A DNA stretch of 64,000 nucleotides from Polynucleobacter sp. MG-6-Vaara-E2 (GTDB lineage: Bacteria; Pseudomonadota; Gammaproteobacteria; Burkholderiales; Burkholderiaceae): positions 1,178,001 through 1,242,000 of the forward strand of contig NZ_CP061303.1 in NCBI RefSeq assembly GCF_018687695.1. The letters are read 5' to 3'. Under the pieces are notes generated by a model. The model was not told the origin of the DNA and searched no databases. It worked only from the letters and a program-made list of their open reading frames with translations. The translations under genes and the position numbers were made by a program. Below are positions 32,216-39,747 of this stretch, one piece after another. Each line of letters begins with the position of its first letter. Positions within the stretch are counted from its first letter, which is position 1.

Positions 32216-32587
32216 TTAGGTTTGTGTTGGAGGTGCTGCTGAAGGAGGAGTTACCCAAACAGCAAGTGGCTTGGGTGATTGATAGAAAAGCTGAGGCAGC
32301 AACGCAAAAGAGTTTGGGGCTGCAAATGTCAGATTGGTATTAAACGCTGGGGTAATGCTGCTATGGCTTAAGCAATATGGACAAGGTTGCATTTGATCTG
32401 AGAGATCTTGATCGGCAGTCTGAACATCAATTTGCATCTTAGCGCCATCTACCGAGCAAATCTCCATCGCAAAACCATGACCACCCTTCACAAGCGACAC
32501 TGCTTGTGAAACTGCTGGGGCAAGTGCACTCATTGCAATGGCTACAGCTGCAATCCAATGAATAAGGCGGTTTTTGGAGACTTTCAT
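32216..32587 (-). CDS. DUF2946 family protein
   Basis: A 123-residue protein from the ATG at 32587 (MKVSKNRLIHWIAAVAIAMS); the codon before it is a GTG and could also be used. The N-terminal helix, an HGFAMEICS segment, a CPYCLSH pair and a Pro-rich end fit DUF2946, a family repeatedly found beside TonB receptors and copper genes. The role is unknown; the Cys/His/Met content suggests metal contact. No ribosome site is visible and a short palindrome overlaps the start. It is the first gene of the five-gene unit. Confidence 0.8.
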   Translation of the reverse strand: MKVSKNRLIHWIAAVAIAMSALAPAVSQAVSLVKGGHGFAMEICSVDGAKMQIDVQTADQDLSDQMQPCPYCLSHSSITPAFNTNLTFAAPNSFALLPQLFYQSPKPLAVWVTPPSAAPPTQT

Positions 32588-32598
32588 CACAATGTGAT
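32586..32598. promoter_or_regulatory. 13-base palindrome over the DUF2946 start codon
   Basis: ATCACA-A-TGTGAT (32586-32598) covers the minus-strand start region, just downstream of a TAAAAT that may be a -10. It may be the operator of the copper-type operon; the regulator is not known. Confidence 0.45.
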
Positions 32599-32613
32599 TT
32601 TATCCGAACAAAC

Positions 32614-32640
32614 AAAAAGGGGTCCGAAGACCCCTTTTCT
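32614..32640 (-). terminator. Terminator of the OxlT-like gene
   Basis: AAAAGGGGTC (32615-32624), loop CGAA, GACCCCTTTT (32629-32638). On the minus strand it ends in a T run, 19 bases after the transporter stop codon and upstream of the DUF2946 operon. Confidence 0.9.
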
Positions 32641-32656
32641 TAGGCTTTTAGCCAAA

Positions 32657-33919
32657 TTACATTGAAGCAGAACGCTCGATAAGTTTGCGACGCATTGGGC
32701 GTAATACAAACCAAGCCAAAATTGCAGCAGTTCCATTCAAGAAACTAGCAACCCAGAATACTGCTTCCCAACCACCAGTCATCGTTACCAATACGCTAGA
32801 CAAAGGAACTAACAATGAAGCTGTACCTTTTGCTGTGTAGAGGAGACCTGCGTTACCAGCAGCATAGGTAGAGCCGAATGTGTCAGCATTGGTTGATGGG
32901 AACAAGCTGTAAATCTCACCCCATGCAAAGAATACTAAACCAGTCAACAACACAAACATTACTGGATCACGACCGAGGTAGTACAAACCAAGAATACCTA
33001 AGCACTCAAATGTGAAGCAAAGAGTCATTGTCTGTTCGCGACCAATCTTGTCAGATACCCAACCGAAGAATGGACGGGTTAAGCCGTTCAATACACGGTC
33101 AACTGTCAATGCGAAGGTCAATGCAGGTAATGCCAATCCCATCAAGCTCACGGTTACGCCAGCAATTTGGAAGTCTTTAGCAATTGGGCCTAATTGTGCG
33201 GTAGCCATCAAGCCACCAGCAGCAACCATCACGAACATCACATACATGATCCAGAATACTGGCTGCTTAACCATTTCCATTGGACGGAAGTCTTTACGAG
33301 TCTGAACCACTGCAGCCTTGACTGTAGTAATGGCACTCTTAATAGGCTTAGAGAGCAACAAGCTCAAGACCACAACGATCGCGCCTTGCCAGATACCAAA
33401 GTACCAGAACGCATCTTGATAGCCTTGGTTAGCAATCATGTTTGCAATTGGAATAACAGTCAATGCAGAACCTGCACCGAAACCAGCAGCTGTCATACCA
33501 GCAGCTAAACCACGACGATCTGGGAACCACTTAAGTGCATTACCTACACAAGTACCATAAACAGCACCAGCGCCAACACCGCTCACAGCAGCTGCAATGT
33601 AAAGCATAGTTAAAGTATCGGCATGGGCGTTCATCATCCAGCCAATACCGCACAAGATGCCGCCGAAGAATACAACTGGGCGTGGGCCAAATTTATCAAC
33701 GAGGCATCCCTCGATTGGAACCAACCAAGTTTCTGTCAATACGAAAATGGTGAAAGCAACTTGAATCGCTGCACGACCCCATCCAAACTTCGCATCAATT
33801 GGGTTTACGAATAAAGTCCAACCATATTGCAAGTTCGCAATCATCGACATACAGATAATGCCGATTAGTAGCTGAAACCAACGACCTCCTAGAGGTCCTG
33901 CAGTTTTCTCGCCGCTCAT
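32657..33919 (-). CDS. MFS transporter of the oxalate/formate antiporter family (OxlT-like)
   Basis: A 420-residue carrier with 12 predicted helices. Family features are NLQYGWTLFVNPID, GCLVDKFGPRPVVFFGG (the loop 2-3 motif), NALKWFPDRRGLAAGMTAAGFG and a second loop motif GWVSDKIGREQTM. Members exchange oxalate and formate or carry other mono- and dicarboxylates; no oxalyl-CoA genes (frc, oxc) are nearby, so the substrate is open. An AGGAG ribosome site precedes the ATG. The 257-base upstream gap contains the CTTGA/TCAAG repeat (34013-34028) and the terminator of the small-protein gene. Confidence 0.88.
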   Translation of the reverse strand: MSGEKTAGPLGGRWFQLLIGIICMSMIANLQYGWTLFVNPIDAKFGWGRAAIQVAFTIFVLTETWLVPIEGCLVDKFGPRPVVFFGGILCGIGWMMNAHADTLTMLYIAAAVSGVGAGAVYGTCVGNALKWFPDRRGLAAGMTAAGFGAGSALTVIPIANMIANQGYQDAFWYFGIWQGAIVVVLSLLLSKPIKSAITTVKAAVVQTRKDFRPMEMVKQPVFWIMYVMFVMVAAGGLMATAQLGPIAKDFQIAGVTVSLMGLALPALTFALTVDRVLNGLTRPFFGWVSDKIGREQTMTLCFTFECLGILGLYYLGRDPVMFVLLTGLVFFAWGEIYSLFPSTNADTFGSTYAAGNAGLLYTAKGTASLLVPLSSVLVTMTGGWEAVFWVASFLNGTAAILAWFVLRPMRRKLIERSASM

Positions 33920-34130
33920 ACTAAATCTCCTATTTATGCTTTTATATGTGTCAATCCGAAATAAATCGGTAACTGATTGTTAAGGATTTGTGACATAGAG
34001 ATCTTGACAGTAATCAAGTTTTGTTCAAATCCACACTAGTGATTACCCTCGTCATAACCCCATGATATTTGGGTCTATTTCACTCCTAAGGGGCTAGTAC
34101 GCATCACTTTAGGAAATCTTTTAGACAAAG

Positions 34131-34157
34131 AAAAAGCCACCCGAAGGTGGCTTTTTT
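34131..34157. terminator. Terminator of the small-protein gene
   Basis: AAAAAGCCACC (34131-34141), loop CGAA, GGTGGCTTTTT (34146-34156). An 11-pair stem with a tetraloop and T runs on both strands, 20 bases after the small ORF's stop codon. Confidence 0.93.
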
Positions 34158-34176
34158 AATCTGTAATTTTTTTCAA

Positions 34177-34281
34177 TTACATGCCGCGGTAAGCGCCGTC
34201 GAAATCGTAGTGACGAGCCTGCTTTTGGCTTGGTTTGCTTTCAGTAAAAAGCTGGTTGATCATATTCAATAGAACAGTCAT
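34177..34281 (-). CDS. Small protein of 34 residues with its own transcription unit
   Basis: A short ORF with unusually complete signals. The ATG at 34281 follows AAGGAG with a six-base spacer; the frame reads MTVLLNMINQLFTESKPSQK then QARHYDFDGAYRGM and stop (34177-34179). The N-terminal third is amphipathic, the middle basic and polar, the end aromatic. No family is recognised. A sigma-70 promoter lies upstream and a strong terminator downstream, so it appears to be a monocistronic gene. A secreted fate is unlikely because there is no proper signal peptide. The function is unknown. Confidence 0.75.
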   Translation of the reverse strand: MTVLLNMINQLFTESKPSQKQARHYDFDGAYRGM

Positions 34282-34309
34282 TTGAATCTCCTTAAGGGTT
34301 AATACCTAG

Positions 34310-34338
34310 ATTATAACCCTAATATTATTGCGGTGCAA
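34310..34338 (-). promoter_or_regulatory. Sigma-70 promoter of the small-protein gene
   Basis: On the minus strand TTGCAC (34333-34338), 17 bases, TATAAT (34310-34315). The -10 is perfect and the spacing optimal. The predicted start near 34303 gives a leader of about 20 bases containing AAGGAG. GGGTTA/TAACCC arms flank the -10 and start site and could be an operator. Confidence 0.75.
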
Positions 34339-34435
34339 CAGCATTGGAGCGTACGCAATTTAAGAGATCTCTACTTAAATATTGCCTTAAGTATTTGTTT
34401 TTATTGTGTATTTATGATTCAGAGAACAAGAAGAG

Positions 34436-34511
34436 TGGTGCCGCTTGCCGGAATCGAACTGGCGACCTTTTCATTACGAATGAACTGCTCTACCGACTGA
34501 GCTAAAGCGGC
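34436..34511 (-). tRNA. tRNA-Thr (anticodon CGT)
   Basis: A 76-base tRNA on the minus strand: acceptor GCCGCTT/AAGCGGC, A discriminator and encoded CCA (34436-34438). The anticodon loop TTCGTAA gives CGT, reading ACG. The D-loop AGTCGGTAGA and T-arm TTCGATT are standard. The anticodon stem has one G-A mismatch at its top pair. Confidence 0.95.
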
Positions 34512-34526
34512 TTACCGCAATAAATT

Positions 34527-34997
34527 CTAGCGGAAACGGTCCAAAAGCTTCTTGCTGACCTTATCTAGGGCAGTTGAGTCTTTAATGAGAAATTGCAAGC
34601 CGTTCGAGTCTGCAATCAACAGGGTATTGCCAGCGATTCTGCGGATGTCCTCCTCGCCTTTTAAGCGAATTCGGGTAGGGCCTCTGTCAGTTTCGATATC
34701 CCAAATACTTGGAGTGGCAAACGTTGAGACCTTAGTAATTTTCTCAATGACGGGCATAAATTCACGGGCAGCCAATTCTTCTTCAATGAGTTGAAGTTCT
34801 TGCTTTGGAATTACCGCAACATCGGGATACCAAAATACTTCTTTACCAGACTGATCCATGATCCCAATTCCAGCACTAGGAGCTGTAATCGGAAACGCGC
34901 GCACTGGATGTACGCCAACATGCGAATGACCTTTGGTATCGACAAACACTAAACGTCCAAGTGAATCACGCGTCAATTGATGTGAGGTCTGTCTCAT
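34527..34997 (-). CDS. DUF1854 protein associated with cyanophycin metabolism
   Basis: A 156-residue soluble protein: it opens TRDSLGRLVFVDTKGHSHVG in parts, then VRAFPITAPSAGIGIMDQSG and a C-terminal DIETDRGPTRIRLKGEEDIRRI block, the DUF1854 pattern. The family is regularly encoded with an ABC transporter next to cyanophycin synthetases, as here. Its role is unknown. A GGAGG ribosome site precedes the ATG, and the start overlaps the ABC gene's end by four bases, so the two are co-translated. Confidence 0.88.
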   Translation of the reverse strand: MRQTSHQLTRDSLGRLVFVDTKGHSHVGVHPVRAFPITAPSAGIGIMDQSGKEVFWYPDVAVIPKQELQLIEEELAAREFMPVIEKITKVSTFATPSIWDIETDRGPTRIRLKGEEDIRRIAGNTLLIADSNGLQFLIKDSTALDKVSKKLLDRFR

Positions 34998-37351
34998 ACC
35001 CCTCCTCCAACATTCTTAGCAATCTCTTGTAGCTTCTCTTCGTGCTGCTCTTCTTTATTTTCTTCTTTGCTTTCCTCTAAGCTCTCGCCAATCGCACCAC
35101 CCTCAACTAACTCAGCAGCATGACGTAATTGTGCTTGATACAAGGTGTAATAAGCACCTTGCGCATCCATGAGTTGCTCATGAGAACCGATCTCTACAAT
35201 TTCACCTTTATCCAGCACCACAAGGCGGTCAGCCTTTCTGAGAGTAGATAGGCGGTGTGCAATCGCAATCGTCGTGCGACCTTTAACCAAATTATCCAAT
35301 GCGCGCTGAATTTCTTTTTCAGTAGTTGTGTCGACCGATGATGTTGCTTCGTCCAGGATCAAAATACTTGGATTAATGAGAAGTGCGCGTGCAATCGAGA
35401 TACGTTGACGCTCACCACCAGATAAGGACTGACCACGCTCACCCACGAGTGAGTCGTAACCTAATGGCAGGCGAAGGATAAATTCATGGGCATGTGCAGC
35501 ACGCGCTGCTTCAATGATTTCTTCACGGGTAGCATCAGGCTTGCCGTAAGCAATATTTTCTGCAATCGTGCCAAAGAATAAGAATGGCTCTTGCAAAACC
35601 AAACCAATACATTTGCGATAGTCGGCAATCGCAATACTACGAATGTCGCGACCATCTAAAGCGATAGAACCAGCGCTCACATCGTAAAAACGGCATATCA
35701 AATTCACCAAAGTGCTCTTGCCAGAACCGCTATGCCCTACCAAACCAATCATTTCGCCTGGGGCAATATCTAAATCAATCCCTTTGGATACCGCACGATT
35801 ACCGTAGCGAAAACCGACGCCACGCAAAGAGATGCGACCTTTTACTGGGCCTAGAGGTACTGGGTTGATGGGCTCAGGAACACTCGAGACGTGATCCAAA
35901 ATGTCAAAGATACGCTTTGCGCCAGCCGCCGCTTTTTGGGTATGGGACACAATGCGACTCATCGAATCTAAACGTACATAAAAACGTCCGATGTAGGCGA
36001 GGAAAGCAATCAATACACCAACGGTAACTTTTTGATGTGCAACTTGCCAGATACCAAAACCCCAAACAACTAATAAACCGGTTTCAGTCAACAAAGTGAC
36101 TGTTGGTGAGAATAATCCCCAGACACGATTCACACGATCGTTAATTTGCAGATTATGTTTATTGGAATCTACAAAACGTTTGAGCTCGCGATCTTCTTGC
36201 GCAAATGCTTTTACTACCCGTATACCTGGGATCGTATCAGCCAAAATATTGGTCACTTCAGACCAAATACGATCAATCTTCTCAAAACCAAAACGCAAAC
36301 GATCACGCACAACATGAATCATCCACACGATAAATGGGAGCGGCGCCAGGGTCACTAAAGCCAACAACGGATCAATCGATACTAGGATTGCGGCAGTCAT
36401 GGTGATCATGAGGACATCAGTCGCAAAGTCAAGCGCGTAAAGGGATAGAAAGACGCAGATACGATCAGTCTCTGTGCCAATACGAGCAATCAAATCACCC
36501 GTGCGTTTGCCACCAAAGTATTCAAGTGAGAGCTTAAGTAAGTGTTCAAATGTTGTATTGCGAAGATCGGCCCCAATACGTTCACTCACTAATGCAAGTA
36601 AATACGTCTTCCACCAACCCAAACCCCAGGCGATGATGGCAGCACCAAATAGTGCCAATAAGTATTTAGTTGCTAAATGAAAATCAATTGGATTGCCACG
36701 CTCATAGGGAATCAAAACATGATCCATCAACGGCATGGTGAGATAGGGCGGGATTAATGTTGCACCAGTCGATAGTAGCGTGAGAACAAAGCCGAGTAGC
36801 AACTGTTTTTGATAAGGCTTAGCAAAACGCCAGAGCTTAAACAAAGTCCAAGTAGATGGCGGCTTGTCATCTTCAGGATCACAGCTAGGACAAGCATCGG
36901 AGTTTGCTGGTTTAGGACTTAAACAAACCGGACACACTTGCTTGTCATACTCACTGACCTCTGCGTCATTGCGCTCTTCACCACGAGTGAGCAGCTTAAA
37001 ACTAGACTGCAGACGTAAAACTTGAGGATTGACTGCTAATGTGAAATACCAAATTCTTTGCAGAGCATCGGCAGTTTCAAGTTTTAAATGCCCCACTCCG
37101 GCATGGTCGCCATGAATGAGATGCTCTGCAGAGCTAATAGGCCAAGTTTCAAACTTGGCACCGTCCGTCCAAAACAAACCCTGGTCAGTAAGCCAAAGCA
37201 GACTTTTTTGAAAGCGTAAATCAGCACCCAAATCTAATTCAACCCAAGCCAGCACTGCCTCTAAGCTCTGAATGGGGGAATTTTTACCCCCAAGAACAGC
37301 CTGCCAATCGCTTGGCAGCGCAGGAGCAAAAGGTAGGATGGATGGCTTCAT
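34994..37351 (-). CDS. ABC exporter with N-terminal domain and zinc ribbon, cyanophycin-associated
   Basis: A 785-residue half-transporter from the ATG at 37351 (MKPSILPFAPALPSDW); a TTG three codons upstream is less likely. An N-terminal cytosolic domain (1-135) is followed by a four-Cys ribbon CPVC/CPSC (C140, C143, C154, C157), then six helices (about 180-470) and the ATPase: Walker A GHSGSGKST, signature LSGGERQRISIARALL, Walker B ILILDEATSS. The tail is very Glu/Lys-rich. It resembles type I exporters such as MsbA, but the N-terminal extension is specific to this cyanophycin-linked group. Its cargo is unknown. It is divergent from the first synthetase with about 200 bases between. Confidence 0.9.
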   Translation of the reverse strand: MKPSILPFAPALPSDWQAVLGGKNSPIQSLEAVLAWVELDLGADLRFQKSLLWLTDQGLFWTDGAKFETWPISSAEHLIHGDHAGVGHLKLETADALQRIWYFTLAVNPQVLRLQSSFKLLTRGEERNDAEVSEYDKQVCPVCLSPKPANSDACPSCDPEDDKPPSTWTLFKLWRFAKPYQKQLLLGFVLTLLSTGATLIPPYLTMPLMDHVLIPYERGNPIDFHLATKYLLALFGAAIIAWGLGWWKTYLLALVSERIGADLRNTTFEHLLKLSLEYFGGKRTGDLIARIGTETDRICVFLSLYALDFATDVLMITMTAAILVSIDPLLALVTLAPLPFIVWMIHVVRDRLRFGFEKIDRIWSEVTNILADTIPGIRVVKAFAQEDRELKRFVDSNKHNLQINDRVNRVWGLFSPTVTLLTETGLLVVWGFGIWQVAHQKVTVGVLIAFLAYIGRFYVRLDSMSRIVSHTQKAAAGAKRIFDILDHVSSVPEPINPVPLGPVKGRISLRGVGFRYGNRAVSKGIDLDIAPGEMIGLVGHSGSGKSTLVNLICRFYDVSAGSIALDGRDIRSIAIADYRKCIGLVLQEPFLFFGTIAENIAYGKPDATREEIIEAARAAHAHEFILRLPLGYDSLVGERGQSLSGGERQRISIARALLINPSILILDEATSSVDTTTEKEIQRALDNLVKGRTTIAIAHRLSTLRKADRLVVLDKGEIVEIGSHEQLMDAQGAYYTLYQAQLRHAAELVEGGAIGESLEESKEENKEEQHEEKLQEIAKNVGGGV

Positions 37352-37554
37352 TAACCCCAAAAGTATAGTGGAGCTGGATTTTTTAGATTTATTGCTACTG
37401 TCAACTTTCAGGGGTAGAAAACCGTTAAATTAGCGAAGCAGTCCTTTTTATGTATTTTTGCAATTTTTGTGGATTTTGAAGAAAACTAAAAATAGAGAGA
37501 CAGTCAGCTGCACCGACCCCTGAAGCCTGGTGCCGACCCCTCGCAATACCTTAA

Positions 37555-39747
37555 ATGCCCCAATTACTAGATAAATCCATCGAGATCCTGAGTGTTAAGC
37601 ATCTCCGTGGCCCCAATATGTGGACTTACCATCCCGTTATTGAGGTTTGGATTGATATTGGGGATTTAGAGGACTATCCCTCTAATCTCATTCCTGGCTT
37701 TTATGACCGCCTGGTCAAAGCCCTTCCTAGTCTTGTCGAGCATCGCTGTAGCTATGGAGAAACGGGTGGCTTTCTAAAGCGTGTTGAAGAAGGCACTTGG
37801 CCAGCGCACATCATGGAGCACCTCACACTTGAGCTGCAAAATCTTGCAGGCATTCCCGGTGGTTTTGGTAAAGCGCGTGATGGTGATCGTCGCAGCGTTT
37901 ACAAAGTGATGGTCAGCGCCATCAATGAAGAAGTTACTCTTACCGCATTAAAGTACGCTCGCGATCTTTATCTCGCCCTTGCGCAAGACCAAGCGGACTG
38001 CGTTGCCTTAGTTCAAGACATTATTGAAAAGCTACGCGATCTTGGCGATGATTTATTGCTAGGCCCTAGTACAGCTTGCATCGTTAACGCAGCAGAAGAG
38101 CGCGGCATTCCTTCCATTCGTTTATCTGAAGGTAATTTAGTTCAGCTCGGCTATGGCGCAAAGCAGCGTCGCATCTGGACTGCTGAGACAGACCAGACCA
38201 GCGCAATTGCGGAAACCATCTCCAGAGACAAAGACCTCACCAAAAGTCTATTGCGTAGTGCAGGCGTTCCCACACCAGAAGGTAGAACGGTTACCAGTCC
38301 AGATGATGCGTGGGAAGCAGCCCAAGATATTGGCTTGCCAGTGGTTGTGAAGCCAATCGATGGCAATCATGGTCGTGGCGTATTTATTAATCTATATACC
38401 CAGCAAGAAATTGAAGCTGCTTATGCAGTAGCAATTGATGAAGGTAGTGAAGTATTGGTTGAACGTCATATTGTTGGCGATGAACACCGTTTGCTAGTAG
38501 TAGGCAATAAAGTGGTTGCGGCTGCTAAAGGTGAAACTGTATGGGTCACTGGCGACGGTAAACATACAGTCCAAGAATTGATTCAGATTCAGATTAACTC
38601 TGATCCGCGTCGCGGCACTGCTGAGGAGCATCCTCTCAATCCTGTGCGCATTGATTCTGCAGTAGAGCTTGAGCTTGCGCGTCAACAGCTGACTGGCTCT
38701 AGCATCCCTGCGGTGGACCATAAAGTATTAATTCAGAGTAATGGCAACGTAGCATTTGATGTGACCGACTTAGTGCATCCCGATGTTGCTAGCCAAGTCG
38801 CCTTAGCGGCACGTGTTGTTGGCTTAGAAATTGCGGGTGTTGATCTAGTCGCACAAGATATTAGCCGTCCTCTTGCAGAGCAAAATGCTGCAATCGTTGA
38901 GGTCAATGCTGGCCCAGGCCTATTAATGCACCTCAAGCCTGCTAGCGGCAAACCACAGCCGGTTGGTAAAGAGATTGCGAACCACCTCTTTCCGCCTGGA
39001 ACGGACTTCCGTATTCCACTAGTAGGTATTTGTGGCGAAAGCGGCAAGACACCAGTTGCTGAAATGGTTGCTCACTTTCTGCGCCTTACCAACGTCTATG
39101 TTGGCCTGTCTTGCAGCAAAGGTTTATTTTTTGGTAATCGCGCTATTCCGAACACCAATGTATCGAATTGGGAAAATGCCCGTCGCACTTTACTCAACCG
39201 CGCTGTAGAAGCGGCTGTGATTGAGAACAATCACCTATCTATGCTCATTGAAGGCCTAGCCTACGATCGTTGCCAAGTTGGTGTCGTGCTCAACGTGAAT
39301 CCCAAAGCAAACTTCCCGCAGTACGCAATCTACGATGAAGACCAAGTCTTCAGCATTGTGCGCACACAAATTGATGTTGTTCTTCCAACCGGTGTTGGTG
39401 TTCTGAACGCAGATGATCCCATGTGCGTACAAATGGCTGAGCTCTGTGATGGCGAAGTCATTTTCTTTAGTGAGAACTCAGATTCAGAAGTCGTTAAGAT
39501 ATATCTACAAAATGGTGGCCGCGCAGTGCTAGTTGGCAAACAACAAATCACCCTGAAATCAGGCAAGCTAGATCAAAAATCGATTCCAGTGCCACGCCAC
39601 TCTGAAGCCAACAGTGCAAGCCCATGGAAGACAATGAATCTTGGCGCCGCCATTGCTGCTGCTTGGGCTTTAGATATTCCGTTTAATGTGATTGAGGCTG
39701 GTGCAGAAACTTTCGTACCAGACGCTACAACTATCATAGGGGCTTAA
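37555..39747 (+). CDS. Cyanophycin synthetase-like protein, shorter paralogue (CphA')
   Basis: A 730-residue CphA relative. It has the N domain (1-160, ending near GPSTACIVNAAEERGIP), the ATP-grasp domain (about 215-475: LPVVVKPIDGNHGRGVFINL, IVEVNAGPGLLMHLKP) and a Mur-ligase-like central domain whose P-loop is altered to GICGESGKTP (491-500). Compared with the next gene it stops after MNLGAAIAAAWALDIPFN and a short tail, so the Mur C-terminal domain of about 150 residues is missing. It may use a subset of the two ligase activities or act with CphA; both are inferences. The ATG at 37555 has no ribosome site. CCGACCCCT occurs twice upstream, 20 bases apart. Confidence 0.88.
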   Translation: MPQLLDKSIEILSVKHLRGPNMWTYHPVIEVWIDIGDLEDYPSNLIPGFYDRLVKALPSLVEHRCSYGETGGFLKRVEEGTWPAHIMEHLTLELQNLAGIPGGFGKARDGDRRSVYKVMVSAINEEVTLTALKYARDLYLALAQDQADCVALVQDIIEKLRDLGDDLLLGPSTACIVNAAEERGIPSIRLSEGNLVQLGYGAKQRRIWTAETDQTSAIAETISRDKDLTKSLLRSAGVPTPEGRTVTSPDDAWEAAQDIGLPVVVKPIDGNHGRGVFINLYTQQEIEAAYAVAIDEGSEVLVERHIVGDEHRLLVVGNKVVAAAKGETVWVTGDGKHTVQELIQIQINSDPRRGTAEEHPLNPVRIDSAVELELARQQLTGSSIPAVDHKVLIQSNGNVAFDVTDLVHPDVASQVALAARVVGLEIAGVDLVAQDISRPLAEQNAAIVEVNAGPGLLMHLKPASGKPQPVGKEIANHLFPPGTDFRIPLVGICGESGKTPVAEMVAHFLRLTNVYVGLSCSKGLFFGNRAIPNTNVSNWENARRTLLNRAVEAAVIENNHLSMLIEGLAYDRCQVGVVLNVNPKANFPQYAIYDEDQVFSIVRTQIDVVLPTGVGVLNADDPMCVQMAELCDGEVIFFSENSDSEVVKIYLQNGGRAVLVGKQQITLKSGKLDQKSIPVPRHSEANSASPWKTMNLGAAIAAAWALDIPFNVIEAGAETFVPDATTIIGA

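Noticed and set aside
37511..37541. Two CCGACCCCT repeats as a CRISPR or iteron array
   Set aside because: Only two nine-base copies are present, without further units or a replication gene.
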